64,000 bases of DNA from Bacillus weihaiensis (lineage in GTDB: Bacteria; Bacillota; Bacilli; Bacillales; Bacillaceae): NCBI RefSeq assembly GCF_001889165.1, contig NZ_CP016020.1, forward strand, positions 1,648,501 to 1,712,500. Reading direction: 5' to 3'. The position numbers and the translations under genes were made by a program. Position 1 is the stretch's first letter, and every line of letters begins with the position of its first letter. Below are positions 17,671 through 25,721 of this stretch, one piece after another. The notes under the pieces are model-generated. The model saw only the letters and a list, made by a program, of their open reading frames with translations. It had not been told where the DNA came from and made no database searches.

Positions 17671-17811
17671 TTATTTTGTATTTTTCTTTTTAGCTGCATT
17701 TTCTAACTTGCTTTTAGGTTCAGTAGAAAATTCTACATCTTCTCCATAACCTTGTGGATTGACACTGGGTGCCTTTTTACCGCGGTTATTTCCTTTTTTT
17801 TCACTACTCAT
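17671..17811 (-). CDS. sspL: small acid-soluble spore protein L
   Basis: A 46-residue product. The segment S-V-N-P-Q-G-Y-G-E-D-V-E-F and the ending KSKLENAAKKKNTK align with B. subtilis SspL (TPQGDLEGNTHNDPKTELEERAKKSNTK region), which is also next to ypcP. Start ATG at 17811 with AGGTGGTG about 6 nt upstream on the minus strand. Minor SASPs of this kind are made in the forespore, normally by sigma-G; I could not place a convincing sigma-G promoter. Confidence 0.8.
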   Translation of the reverse strand: MSSEKKGNNRGKKAPSVNPQGYGEDVEFSTEPKSKLENAAKKKNTK

Positions 17812-18019
17812 TATTTCACCACCTATATTAGCGAATGTTATACAATAAAATTAGGAAAAAGTAACTATGGATTAGAATTTCCATTTTGTAAAAATATATA
17901 CAAAAAAAGATAGAATATGTCGACAATATTCGATATGATTTTTATATCCTCTTCATATCTTTTTTACAAATATTTATCATAATGAACCACTAATTATAAA
18001 GGTAAGGATGATCAAATTA

Positions 18020-18289
18020 ATGCATAGTTCAGTAAGAGCTTACATGAATTTTTTAGAGGAAAAAGGGTTCCAGCTTGGTGAGGATGCTCTTGGTTTTATA
18101 CACTTTGGTCAGCATTACACTGAGGCAAATGACGAAAAGGTAATTGTTGCAATTGAGCTTACATTAAAAATTCAAAAAGAATTCGATGGGGCTTTTTTTA
18201 TCTCTTTGTTGGAGATGTTTAGTCATGAGTTAATTGAAAGCCGCAAACAAGCATATAAACATGTTAAACTGCTAGGGCTCTTATCATAA
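18020..18289 (+). CDS. conserved hypothetical protein (89 aa)
   Basis: Mixed alpha-helical soluble protein with no cysteines; core segments are F-L-E-E-K-G-F-Q-L-G and F-I-S-L-L-E-M-F-S-H-E-L-I-E-S-R-K. It looks like one of the short Bacillus-only DUF families (possibly DUF6123), but I cannot confirm that by eye. ATG 18020 is preferred, 11 nt after AAGGA; ATG 18008 overlaps that site. Function unknown. Confidence 0.65.
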   Translation: MHSSVRAYMNFLEEKGFQLGEDALGFIHFGQHYTEANDEKVIVAIELTLKIQKEFDGAFFISLLEMFSHELIESRKQAYKHVKLLGLLS

Positions 18290-18411
18290 GTCATATAAAT
18301 TAGGATGTTTTAAGAATAGTCCGCCTGTACCCAAGGCTCTTTCTGCTATAGGAAGGACCCTCTATGTGTGAATGACACCTCTAAATAAATTTATAGTAAA
18401 ATAGCACCAAA

Positions 18412-18450
18412 CTTAAAGGAAAGCTTGGTCATGTTGAGCTTTCCTTTAAG
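18412..18450 (-). terminator. terminator at the end of the EamA transporter gene
   Basis: CTTAAAGGAAAGCT (18412-18425) pairs perfectly with AGCTTTCCTTTAAG (18437-18450). The stem overlaps the minus-strand stop codon and can also stop plus-strand transcripts. Confidence 0.7.
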
Positions 18451-19354
18451 CCTTTTCATATAAGGATGGTTTTGATTTTTTAAATGGAATTCCTGGTAAT
18501 TCCGCAACTAGCATAGCTGTAAAAATAAATAAGCAACCTATCATTCCTTTCTCCGTTAATCTTTCACCTAACATGAGGTAAGCCGTTATGGCAGCAAAAA
18601 CAGGTTCCATAGCAAAGATTAAGGCTACCCTAGCAGCTGAAGTAACCCTCTGATATTTTGTTTGGACAAAAAACGCTACTGCAGTCGCTAAAAAGGATGT
18701 TGTTAATAGAGCGATTATCACATCACGTTGAATAAAATCATGATAGGTGATATGTGAATAATCTTCAAAGATCAATGAGCTAATCAAGCTCAGTATTGAA
18801 ACTGTTAAAAGTTGTGTAATGGTTAAGAATAAAGGGTTAAAGTTCTTTGCGTATTTACCAGTGTAAATAATATGAAGAGCAAAACCAATTGCGCATACAA
18901 GTACTAGTAAGTCACCAAAATTTAACCCGTTAAGATCTGAAATACTAAGCAAATAAAGCCCTATTGCTCCAATTATTGCACTAAGAAAAACGATGGATCT
19001 AGGTTTGTCCTTTAAAATAAGTATAGATAAAAGTGGAACAATAATCACACTCAAACCCGTAATAAATCCGGCTTTAGATGAAGTAGTAAATAATAATCCA
19101 ACCGTTTGAAAAGCATAGCCTATAAATAAAAAGAAACCTAAAAGAATACCTGAAAAAAGTAGCGTATTTGAAGGTTTATTATGTAGCGACGATCTTTTAA
19201 CAAAAGGTAAGAGTAGTAATATAGCTAGAAGAAATCGGATGCTGTTAAATAATAATGGTGGTACGAATGCTATTGCCTGTTGAACAACTACAAATGTCGC
19301 CCCCCATATAAAAGCTACAAATAGAAGGCTACCATCGGCATATAATTTTTTCAT
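18446..19354 (-). CDS. EamA/DMT family transporter
   Basis: A 302-residue membrane protein with about ten hydrophobic helices arranged as two EamA repeats. The first has the signature F-I-W-G-A-T-F-V-V-V, the second ends A-M-E-P-V-F-A-A-I-T-A-Y-L-M-L-G-E. The family exports or imports small metabolites, often amino acids or their analogues; the substrate is not evident. ATG at 19354 with GAGAGTG upstream. It is inserted between genes syntenic with B. subtilis and may be a local addition. Confidence 0.87.
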   Translation of the reverse strand: MKKLYADGSLLFVAFIWGATFVVVQQAIAFVPPLLFNSIRFLLAILLLLPFVKRSSLHNKPSNTLLFSGILLGFFLFIGYAFQTVGLLFTTSSKAGFITGLSVIIVPLLSILILKDKPRSIVFLSAIIGAIGLYLLSISDLNGLNFGDLLVLVCAIGFALHIIYTGKYAKNFNPLFLTITQLLTVSILSLISSLIFEDYSHITYHDFIQRDVIIALLTTSFLATAVAFFVQTKYQRVTSAARVALIFAMEPVFAAITAYLMLGERLTEKGMIGCLFIFTAMLVAELPGIPFKKSKPSLYEKA

Positions 19355-19398
19355 ATAATCACTCTCATTTCACTATACCTTTTACTGTGGTATCATTT

Positions 19399-19803
19399 TT
19401 AAAACGATTCATTATCTTTATTTGTAAGGATAGCCGATCTTGCTAGTTGATCTGCTACCTTATTCTCCTTACTCGGTATCCATTTAATGAAAAATAAATC
19501 AAATTCTACTGATAATTCCAAAATGCGTTGGAGAAAAGGGGAAAATAATTGATTTTTAACATATTTTTTTTCAACAGCTCGGTCTACTAATTGCGAATCT
19601 GTTCGAAATGAAGCAACAGAGTACCCTTTTTCAAGACATATTTCCATCCCTTTTATTAAGGCAACATATTCTGCCTCATGGTTTGACATTAGTCCAAGTG
19701 GGAAAGAATAAGTTTCGGCCTTCCCATGACCTTTAATGAAAATTCCAGCACCAGATGGACCTGGATCTCCTGCGCTAGCTCCATCAACATAAACTTCAAT
19801 CAT
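19399..19803 (-). CDS. ypdQ: RNase HI-like protein YpdQ
   Basis: A 134-residue RNase H fold. The four catalytic acids are present: D in Y-V-D-G-A-S, E in N-H-E-A-E-Y, D in R-T-D-S-Q-L and D in N-K-V-A-D-Q-L-A. It matches the single-domain YpdQ of B. subtilis in size and place. RNase HI enzymes cut the RNA strand of RNA-DNA hybrids, but activity of YpdQ-type proteins should not be assumed. ATG 19803 has GGGGGG 9 nt upstream; the TTG at 19812 overlaps the site. Confidence 0.8.
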   Translation of the reverse strand: MIEVYVDGASAGDPGPSGAGIFIKGHGKAETYSFPLGLMSNHEAEYVALIKGMEICLEKGYSVASFRTDSQLVDRAVEKKYVKNQLFSPFLQRILELSVEFDLFFIKWIPSKENKVADQLARSAILTNKDNESF

Positions 19804-20013
19804 AACTTGCAACCCCCCATCCTAGAAGTGTTAGTTCTTTTCTGCTTACATATCCTGTAATGTTAGTTCCTTTACTAATTATAAAAGGATGATAAAATAA
19901 AGACTACTTGCGATAAACTAAATCGAATATGATTATAGCATATTGCCTACATTAGTAACTATATAAACGATATGCATTAGGAAAATTCAATTATATATGT
20001 GGGAGTGTTTCTT

Positions 20014-20679
20014 ATGAAATACAGAATTGAATGGGTATACTTAACGAAAAAAAAAGCTGAAGCCGTTCTTTCATCAGACTTTATCACATTGAATGAAGCC
20101 ATTATATTTGCAGAGGATTTTCTGAATACTGGGCGAGTAAAAGAACTAACATTTTTTTCGGAGGACGACCAGTCTTGGACGTTAAAGGAACTAAAAAAAT
20201 TAACAGAAATTCTAGTGGATGAACCTCACGATGTAGTAGCCTATTTTGATGGAGGCTTTCAAAAACATACAGGTGATGCAGGTTATGGAGTGGTTATCTA
20301 TTTCACTCAAAATAAAATGCGTTACAGAATTCGTATGAACGAAAAAGTTGAAGGGTTAGATTCAAATAATGAAGCTGAATATGCTGCAATAGCATATCTT
20401 GTTGAGGTGCTTCATGACAATGGTATCAGTAAGCAGTCTGTCATTTTTAAAGGAGATTCTCAAGTAGTGTTAAATCAATTATCTGGAGAATGGCCATGTT
20501 ATGAAGAAGAATTTAATAAATGGCTTGATAAGATAGAAGGAAGATTAGCTGAACTGAAAATAAAGCCGATTTATGAAGCTATACCAAGAAAAGATAACGA
20601 TGAAGCAGATAAATTGGCAACTCAAGCTATTAATGGAATACAAATAAATAGTAAAAGTATGATAAGTGAGGAAAAGTAG
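20014..20679 (+). CDS. ypeP: RNase H-like protein with an N-terminal extension (YpeP)
   Basis: Residues 1-70 are an extension of unknown fold; residues 72-215 are an RNase H domain. The acidic residues are kept: D in Y-F-D-G-G-F, E in N-N-E-A-E-Y, D in K-G-D-S-Q-V and D in N-D-E-A-D-K-L-A. ATG 20014 follows GGGAG by about 10 nt. The gene is divergent from ypdQ, so two RNase H-fold proteins flank one promoter region, as in B. subtilis. ypeQ overlaps its 3' region and is cotranscribed. Confidence 0.82.
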   Translation: MKYRIEWVYLTKKKAEAVLSSDFITLNEAIIFAEDFLNTGRVKELTFFSEDDQSWTLKELKKLTEILVDEPHDVVAYFDGGFQKHTGDAGYGVVIYFTQNKMRYRIRMNEKVEGLDSNNEAEYAAIAYLVEVLHDNGISKQSVIFKGDSQVVLNQLSGEWPCYEEEFNKWLDKIEGRLAELKIKPIYEAIPRKDNDEADKLATQAINGIQINSKSMISEEK

Positions 20680-20683
20680 GGAA

Positions 20684-20860
20684 ATGAACAAAAAAGAAAC
20701 TATACAAAAGATCAGTGTTCTAATTGAGACGTATTGTGAAGATTGTTTGTTAAAGAAGCATTTTCGTGAGGAAAAAGGGAAAAGATACGCGCATTCTTTC
20801 TGTATTAATCAATGCACGATTGGAGAAAAAATTAAACAGATAGGTGAAAAACTTACGTAA
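20684..20860 (+). CDS. ypeQ: zinc-finger protein YpeQ (C2HCx3C type)
   Basis: A 58-residue basic protein. Y-C-E-D-C, then a histidine in the centre, then S-F-C-I-N-Q-C form the C2HCIx2C-type zinc knuckle of the YpeQ family. I start at ATG 20684, about 10 nt after GAGGAAA; the GTG at 20666 would overlap ypeP. Directly behind ypeP and closed by a very strong terminator. Likely nucleic-acid or protein binding; not shown. Confidence 0.75.
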   Translation: MNKKETIQKISVLIETYCEDCLLKKHFREEKGKRYAHSFCINQCTIGEKIKQIGEKLT

Positions 20861-20893
20861 AAAGTCCGCTAATGGTTATTAGCGGACTTTTTA
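20861..20893 (+). terminator. strong terminator after ypeP-ypeQ
   Basis: AAAGTCCGCTAAT (20861-20873) pairs with ATTAGCGGACTTT (20878-20890) around a 4-nt loop, then further T residues. Confidence 0.9.
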
Positions 20894-21088
20894 CATAAAG
20901 ATTAATGCTTAAGAAATAATAGAAGGAAGGAATTTGGAACGTTCGTTCTGCTATTGAAACAAAGAACCGAACCTATCACCAGGGAGAAGATAGGCAGGGT
21001 TAAAGGTAAAGAACGATATTTTTCCTTGTCCTTCTGTCGAACTGTACAAGTTCCCTGTTTTTTAGCATGCTTGTACTTTAGCCAAATG

Positions 21089-21358
21089 TTAGGAATCTTT
21101 TGCTTCTATTAATTGATGTTCACATTGATCTAAGAGTTTTTCTTGTTGTTGAATAAGGTCTTGATCTACTCCCGTTTGATTTACGCGATTCATAATACTC
21201 TTTGCATCATCGATAGCTTTTTTCGCATGATTCATTGCTTCAGAATCCATTTGCATAGTTGCAGAACCTACCATTTTTTGAGCAGATTTTACTGCTGCTT
21301 CTAGCTGACTTAAGTCGTTCATACCACTTATTAATCCTGTATGATTTATTTGATCCAT
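21089..21358 (-). CDS. ypzA: DUF2564 family protein YpzA
   Basis: An 89-residue, almost fully helical soluble protein; core Q-L-E-A-A-V-K-S-A-Q-K-M-V-G-S-A-T and a second helix DLIQQQEKLLDQCEHQL. Size and location (between ypeQ and cspD) match B. subtilis YpzA. Start ATG at 21358 with GGAGGTG about 8 nt upstream on the minus strand. Function unknown. Confidence 0.75.
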   Translation of the reverse strand: MDQINHTGLISGMNDLSQLEAAVKSAQKMVGSATMQMDSEAMNHAKKAIDDAKSIMNRVNQTGVDQDLIQQQEKLLDQCEHQLIEAKDS

Positions 21359-21555
21359 TCATCAACACCTCCAATTATTATTATTCGGATATCTTAATAG
21401 GAATATTCGTTAAAAAAAACAACTTTTAATTTATATCCTAAAGACATTTGTCGTGGTAAAATGAAAGAAGATGAAAAACTTGTAAAAATATAACACGTAT
21501 TACAAACTATCGACCTATTTTAAATAGTGGGATTAAATTCTAAGGAGGAAAATAT

Positions 21556-21756
21556 ATGAGTAATGAGCCTTTAGATACATCCATTAAAGGAGCTTTCTCG
21601 GAAATTTATAAAGATTTGGATAAATTAGTCTTTATAGCGAACAATGCAAATGTGTTTAACCAAAACGAAATAAGCCGAATTGAAAAAAGTATTAAACAAA
21701 ATGTGAAAGCTATTGAGTATATTTTAATTAGCCAAAAGACAAGTAGAAGGGAATAA
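21556..21756 (+). CDS. small hypothetical helical protein (66 aa)
   Basis: ATG with AAGGAGG 8 nt upstream, one of the best ribosome binding sites in the window. The product is hydrophilic and helical (GAFSEIYKDLDKLVFIANNA, then IEKSIKQNVKAIEYIL). It occupies the place of degR in B. subtilis but I see no convincing similarity to DegR. Function unknown. Confidence 0.65.
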   Translation: MSNEPLDTSIKGAFSEIYKDLDKLVFIANNANVFNQNEISRIEKSIKQNVKAIEYILISQKTSRRE

Positions 21757-21796
21757 TTCTCTTACTCATGGATAGGAATTGAAAGATTTGGGGGAA

Positions 21797-21827
21797 ATAA
21801 AAAGAAGCAGAGAGTATCTCTGCTTCT
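21797..21827 (-). terminator. terminator after cspD
   Basis: AGAAGCAGAGA (21803-21813) pairs with TCTCTGCTTCT (21817-21827). On the minus strand the stem is followed by TTTTATTT. Confidence 0.85.
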
Positions 21828-21873
21828 GTCACTCTAGTATGTTGTATGTTAAATCACATTATGATACTAGTGA

Positions 21874-22074
21874 TTATAACTTTGTTACGTTAGCAGCTTG
21901 AGGTCCACGGTTACCTTCAACAATTTCGAAAGAAACTTCTTGACCTTCTTCTAAAGATTTATACCCCTCACCTTGGATAGCTGTGAAATGTACGAATACA
22001 TCGTCTCCACCTTCAACTTCGATGAAACCGAAACCTTTTTCATTGTTAAACCATTTAACTTTACCATTCTGCAT
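21874..22074 (-). CDS. cspD: cold-shock protein CspD
   Basis: A 66-residue single cold-shock domain. RNP1 is K-G-F-G-F-I-E-V and RNP2 is V-F-V-H-F, and the start is the usual [10 protein letters not shown]. It binds single-stranded RNA and DNA as a chaperone in the cytosol. AGGAGG lies about 11 nt before the ATG. Located upstream of ugtP as in B. subtilis, where this member is cspD; the symbol rests on synteny since paralogues are nearly identical. Confidence 0.93.
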   Translation of the reverse strand: MQNGKVKWFNNEKGFGFIEVEGGDDVFVHFTAIQGEGYKSLEEGQEVSFEIVEGNRGPQAANVTKL

Positions 22075-22370
22075 AGTACTTAATCCTCCTAATACTGTAG
22101 CACAGGCGGTGCTAAAAAAAATTTTATCATAAAACAGAATAAATATGTACTAGTGTGTATAGGTTCTCATAAGATGACTTTTATCATATATACTCAGCTT
22201 AATGATAATTAAACTATACACTAATTATGTAAGCCTCGTCAAGAAAATGTAGTATATTTTAACAAAACTTTCAGAAACTTTCCATTCGTAAGGAATCTGC
22301 ATGACTTAGATGCATACAATAAAATAAGAGATTGAGAGGAAGTTAGTCCTAATGGTGAGGGAGGGGTAGT
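22075..22370. other. cspD upstream region
   Basis: About 295 bp with no ORF. It should include the cspD promoter and leader read leftward. A small hairpin (gcaccgcctgtgc) lies about 25-40 bp upstream of the cspD start. No other clear motif. Confidence 0.4.
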
Positions 22371-22618
22371 ATGAGGGAAATAAGAAAGTATGGACAAGAC
22401 ATCTAACGTGTAATCGGAGTATAAATTCTTACGAGTTTCAAAGGTTCTATGACTGTGTGAAAGATCTTTCCCTTAAGAATTTAGATTTTAATAAATCAAA
22501 TGTACTTTTGCTTGAAAATTGTAAGAATGATTATTTTGTTGTTGAAAAAATGAACACGGATACATTCACACTGCATCTACATTATTATTTTAAGTGTTGT
22601 ATCATTGCACAATGTTAA
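22371..22618 (+). pseudogene. probable frameshifted small gene
   Basis: GGGAGGGG precedes ATG 22371, but that frame (M-R-E-I-R-K-Y-G-Q-D-I) stops after 11 codons. Another frame is open from 22370 to the TAA at 22618 (about 82 codons) with protein-like content: T-C-N-R-S-I-N-S-Y-E-F, then N-V-L-L-L-E-N-C-K-N-D-Y-F-V-V-E-K-M. The two join with a single-base shift between about 22380 and 22395. Family not recognised. It could instead be a non-coding stretch open by chance. Confidence 0.4.
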
Positions 22619-22791
22619 TCAAAAAATAAAACCATAGATTGATAAACAAAAAGTAATTTCTAAAAACAGGGGAAGAAGATCCTATGTAAATATCCAATTA
22701 ACTGATAATTAATGGGGTTTTGGAGATTTTCAGCTAATACACTCTAAATAAATTCATTCAATAAAACTAGTTTTCTTTTTTGGAAAAAAGT

Positions 22792-22806
22792 TTATAATGA
22801 TGATAA
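22792..22806 (+). promoter_or_regulatory. candidate PerR box over the HPr gene -10 region
   Basis: TTATAAT-G-ATGATAA matches the PerR consensus TTATAATnATTATAA at 13 of 14 defined positions. It contains a perfect TATAAT -10 (22793-22798) and lies 45 bp before the HPr start. In such AT-rich sequence a chance match is possible. Confidence 0.35.
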
Positions 22807-22850
22807 TACTACATGTAGCTACTATTAATTTAATTGAAAGGGGAATAATT

Positions 22851-23117
22851 ATGGTAGAAAAATCGTTTAAAATTACTCAAGAAGCTGGATTGCATGCTAG
22901 ACCAGCTACAGCATTAGTTAATGCAGTTAATTCTTTTACATGTGATGTCAATCTGGAGGCAAATGGTCGTACTGTAAACTTAAAATCCATTATGGGTGTT
23001 ATGTCTCTTGGGATCTCTAAAGGAACAGTAATTAAGATTACTGCTAATGGTAGTGATGAGAAGGAAGCATTAGAGGCTGTAGAAAGAGCTATAGCTACTG
23101 AAAATTTAGGTGAATAA
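22851..23117 (+). CDS. ptsH: HPr-type phosphocarrier protein, not linked to ptsI
   Basis: An 88-residue HPr. The phosphorylatable His15 is in G-L-H-A-R-P-A-T and the regulatory Ser46 in N-L-K-S-I-M-G-V-M, so it can both relay phosphate from enzyme I and be phosphorylated by HPr kinase. ATG 22851 has GAAAGGGG 8 nt upstream; the earlier ATG at 22797 lies in the promoter. Unlike the usual ptsHI operon it is monocistronic, with a terminator directly behind. It may be the main HPr or a paralogue; the rest of the genome is needed to tell. Confidence 0.85.
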   Translation: MVEKSFKITQEAGLHARPATALVNAVNSFTCDVNLEANGRTVNLKSIMGVMSLGISKGTVIKITANGSDEKEALEAVERAIATENLGE

Positions 23118-23152
23118 TCAAAAGGGCAACGATTTCGTTGCCCTTTTTGATT
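23116..23152. terminator. bidirectional terminator between the HPr gene and the 50-aa gene
   Basis: AATCAAAAGGGCAACG pairs with CGTTGCCCTTTTTGATT around a 3-4 nt loop, with A and T tracts on both sides. Confidence 0.88.
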
Positions 23153-23158
23153 ATCGTT

Positions 23159-23311
23159 TTATTCTACTCTAGTTTTGTCTTTTTGATCCTTGTTTCTTTT
23201 GTTACCCTTGCTATTGTCACCAGCTATATGTTCTTCGGCTAACTCTAACTCATGATTGCTTTTACTAGGTGAATTCTGATTGAGACTACCTTTATTAAAC
23301 TTTTTTGTCAT
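23159..23311 (-). CDS. small hydrophilic protein (50 aa), spore-protein-like
   Basis: ATG at 23311 with AGGAGG 5 nt upstream on the minus strand. The 50 residues are nearly all polar: MTKKFNKGSLNQNSPSK, then E-L-E-L-A-E-E-H-I-A-G, then a lysine-rich tail ending K-T-R-V-E. The composition resembles minor spore-core proteins, but I cannot match a named SASP. It shares a terminator with the convergent HPr gene. Confidence 0.6.
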   Translation of the reverse strand: MTKKFNKGSLNQNSPSKSNHELELAEEHIAGDNSKGNKRNKDQKDKTRVE

Positions 23312-23474
23312 ATTTCCTCCTATTAGGGTGTGACTTCATTTTATCTTTTAACCCTACAGAAAATTTATCCTCATTTTTATGACAAATAGCTAAAATTAAA
23401 ATATAAATTCGTTAATTGTATTCTGAAAATTCCTTACAAAAAATTATCTATATGAAAAAAGGGGGACGATGAAT

Positions 23475-24155
23475 ATGAAATGGTCGAATGACGAGCATAA
23501 TAATTGGGATAATAAAGCCTTGTCCTGGCATCAAAATTCAGAAAATATGTGGGAGAATGGAAGTAGAAAATCTATCATTCCTTTTTTCAGTCAGTATGTT
23601 CAAAAAGGAATGAATGTACTAGACCTTGGATGTGGTGATGGGTATGGTTCATTAAAATTAAATCAGATAGGGGGGTATAATGTTATCGGTATTGACCTTT
23701 CACCTGAAATGATTAAGTTGGCATTAACTCGTAAGAAAGAAGGATTACAATTTAGGGAAGCTTCCATATTAGATCTACCGTTCCAAGCAAATACATTTGA
23801 TGGTCTACTATCAATAAATTGCTTAGAATGGACATCAGATCCTTATAGAGCGTTACAAAATGTATATAGCGTATTAAGGGAACAAGGGAAATTCTGTATC
23901 GCTATATTAGGGCCTACAGCATTTCCCCGTGAGGAAAGCTTTTTTAGATTGTATGGAAAACGAACTTTTTGCCACACAATCATGCCTTGGGAGTTTGAAA
24001 GGATGGCAATAGAAAATGGATGGAGAATACTTGATGGATATGGGGTATATAAGAAAGGCGTAAAAGAAGATCTCGTGAAAAATTTATCCGTTGAATTAAA
24101 ACAATCTCTCTCCTTTATGTGGGTATTCATGCTTGAGAAATATCATGCTGGATAA
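23475..24155 (+). CDS. class I SAM-dependent methyltransferase
   Basis: The 226-residue product has the standard Rossmann motifs: V-L-D-L-G-C-G-D-G-Y-G (motif I), V-I-G-I-D-L-S (motif II), a motif-IV strand around F-D-G-L-L-S-I, and L-R-E-Q-G-K-F-C-I-A-I-L (post IV). The family covers UbiE-like small-molecule methyltransferases; the acceptor is unknown. ATG 23475 fits the GGGGG site better than ATG 23469. No neighbour indicates a pathway. Confidence 0.8.
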   Translation: MKWSNDEHNNWDNKALSWHQNSENMWENGSRKSIIPFFSQYVQKGMNVLDLGCGDGYGSLKLNQIGGYNVIGIDLSPEMIKLALTRKKEGLQFREASILDLPFQANTFDGLLSINCLEWTSDPYRALQNVYSVLREQGKFCIAILGPTAFPREESFFRLYGKRTFCHTIMPWEFERMAIENGWRILDGYGVYKKGVKEDLVKNLSVELKQSLSFMWVFMLEKYHAG

Positions 24156-24348
24156 AACTTATTTATAGGTTAGTGTTTGAGGTGAGGTAACAGGTGATAT
24201 TCAAGAGATTGTCGATCTGTTAAATATGATTGGCACTAGCACTATTCAAAAAATGTTTTTACAAAAGTTCTCTACTTCACAAGACAAGAGATCTAAATTC
24301 ACTCTATTTTTTATTGGTATTTATGTTTTAACGTTATTTTTTACCCTT
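24156..24348. other. intergenic stretch, possible gene remnant
   Basis: A frame open from about 24180 to 24358 reads like protein (D-I-Q-E-I-V-D-L-L-N-M-I-G, then a hydrophobic tail) but has no ribosome binding site or credible start, and runs into the repeat. I treat it as a remnant or as chance. Confidence 0.3.
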
Positions 24349-24475
24349 TGTTGATTGGAGTGGAAGGCAGGAGATTCATGCGGGTGAAGAGACTCAAAGG
24401 GAAATCCCGCAGGCACCCGAGGAGAAGGCTCCCGGATCGTCCGTGAAAAGCGAATGTCTATAACGGAAATTAACA
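24349..24475 (+). repeat. decayed dispersed intergenic repeat
   Basis: Begins GTTGATTGGAGTGGAAGG, includes AATCCCGCAGGCACCCGAGG and GAGAAGGCTCCCGG, and ends GCGAATGTCTATAACGG. This is the common Bacillaceae intergenic repeat (gattggagcggaaggc ... ccgcaggc ... gaggaggctc ... gcgagc) with many C-to-T and G-to-A changes. Same family as 8652, 44563 and 51835. Confidence 0.6.
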
Positions 24476-24566
24476 ACTAAGTTAACGGAGTCATTTCTTT
24501 AGGAGGAGAACCATGTAACAAGGCTAGCAAGTCGGTACCTGTTATTATCTAAAAGAATCATCAAAA

Positions 24567-24606
24567 GACCGGTGAAAACGATCGTATTATTGTCACCGGC
24601 CTTTTC
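24567..24606 (+). terminator. hairpin with T tract
   Basis: CCGGTGA (24569-24575) pairs with TCACCGG (24593-24599), followed by CCTTTTCTT. Confidence 0.6.
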
Positions 24607-24677
24607 TTATTTGAAAGATTAGAATGAATCATGATTTTGTAGGCAGTATTAATTCCTAGCAGCACATTAGACCTTTT

Positions 24678-25673
24678 TTAGAGCTGAATAGCTCCTTTAT
24701 TGGTAGAAATAAGATCTTTTTTCACTTTTTTTGACCTGTTCATCCACCCGGTAAAGGAGAATAGTATGTTTCGATCTTTATCAAGTTTTACTACAGCCAT
24801 ATAAGGGTAATTATTTTTATCTCTAAATCGTAAATCGATCCATCTTACTTCATAGCCATTAGGTTCAGGTACAAAGAGAGCATAGGTGTGCTTTGAATTT
24901 GCAAGAAAATGCTTAACATTCTTATCTTTTAAAGATGAAAGGATGTAAGGACAGAATGGATCATGCTTCTCAATGAAGTGAATCCAATGTAATTCTTTGT
25001 GAGTTAATGTACCTACATAGTATGTAGATTCAGTTTCTAGAACGACATCCCACTTATGGATCCAAACACGAGGAATTAAAGTATATATACCTTCCATTTT
25101 AGTTTGATCCATAATGTACTTCCTGTTGTTTCTGAAACGTTCATAACGTATGAAAATATAGATGAAAATAACAAAATAAATAATGGCAAAAGTTAAACCA
25201 GGATGAAACCCAAAAAACCAAAAACTGAAACCTATAAAATGAGCACCAATAATCATGGGGTCGAATAAAGGGATAAAGTTGAATGAAATCCATCTAGTTG
25301 TAAATGGTCTACCAGCTTGTGTTCCATAAGCATTCATCATATCAAAACAAACATGAAGGATAACGGCTATAAGTGTCCAATAAAATAGAGGGAAATACTG
25401 GACGCTTGGCTGGAGGATGAATACAACTCCGGAAACAAAAATCGACCATAGGATTAGAGCAGGCACTGAATGGGAGAGTCCACGATGATGCTCTGTATAC
25501 ATTCCGTTTCCCTTAACAAGCTTAATAATATAATCAAAATCAGGTGCATTAGAACCTAAAACGGTTCCGAGCAATACAGCATTTGCGAGATCTGGATTAG
25601 AGGAAACAGTTGGATCTAAGTAAGCTAAACCTGCCAAACCAAAGCCCATTGTGATATGAGTACTTGTGTCCAT
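24678..25673 (-). CDS. YfhP-like inner-membrane metal-dependent hydrolase (DUF457/YdjM class)
   Basis: A 331-residue protein. The N-terminus D-T-S-T-H-I-T-M-G-F-G, D-F-D-Y-I and H-H-R-G-L-S-H-S-V carry the histidines and aspartates of the LexA-binding/YdjM hydrolase family. Several membrane helices follow (residues 80-180), then a soluble C-terminal half. Size and build match B. subtilis YfhP. ATG 25673 has GGAGG 6 nt upstream; the longer form from 25712 does not. Downstream of ugtP in the same direction, 48 bp apart, possibly cotranscribed. Confidence 0.8.
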   Translation of the reverse strand: MDTSTHITMGFGLAGLAYLDPTVSSNPDLANAVLLGTVLGSNAPDFDYIIKLVKGNGMYTEHHRGLSHSVPALILWSIFVSGVVFILQPSVQYFPLFYWTLIAVILHVCFDMMNAYGTQAGRPFTTRWISFNFIPLFDPMIIGAHFIGFSFWFFGFHPGLTFAIIYFVIFIYIFIRYERFRNNRKYIMDQTKMEGIYTLIPRVWIHKWDVVLETESTYYVGTLTHKELHWIHFIEKHDPFCPYILSSLKDKNVKHFLANSKHTYALFVPEPNGYEVRWIDLRFRDKNNYPYMAVVKLDKDRNILFSFTGWMNRSKKVKKDLISTNKGAIQL

Positions 25674-25721
25674 TTTTAGCCTCCAGGTTTTTAGATAAAC
25701 CAAATCACCCAAGGATTAAAC

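Noticed and set aside
20937-20948. GAACGTTCGTTC, resembling a LexA (SOS) box
   Set aside because: The spacer does not follow the RNRY pattern and no gene start lies close behind it; it sits between a terminator and the 3' end of a minus-strand gene.
24180-24358. Open frame with a hydrophobic end
   Set aside because: No credible start or ribosome binding site, and it runs into a repeat; kept only as a possible remnant.
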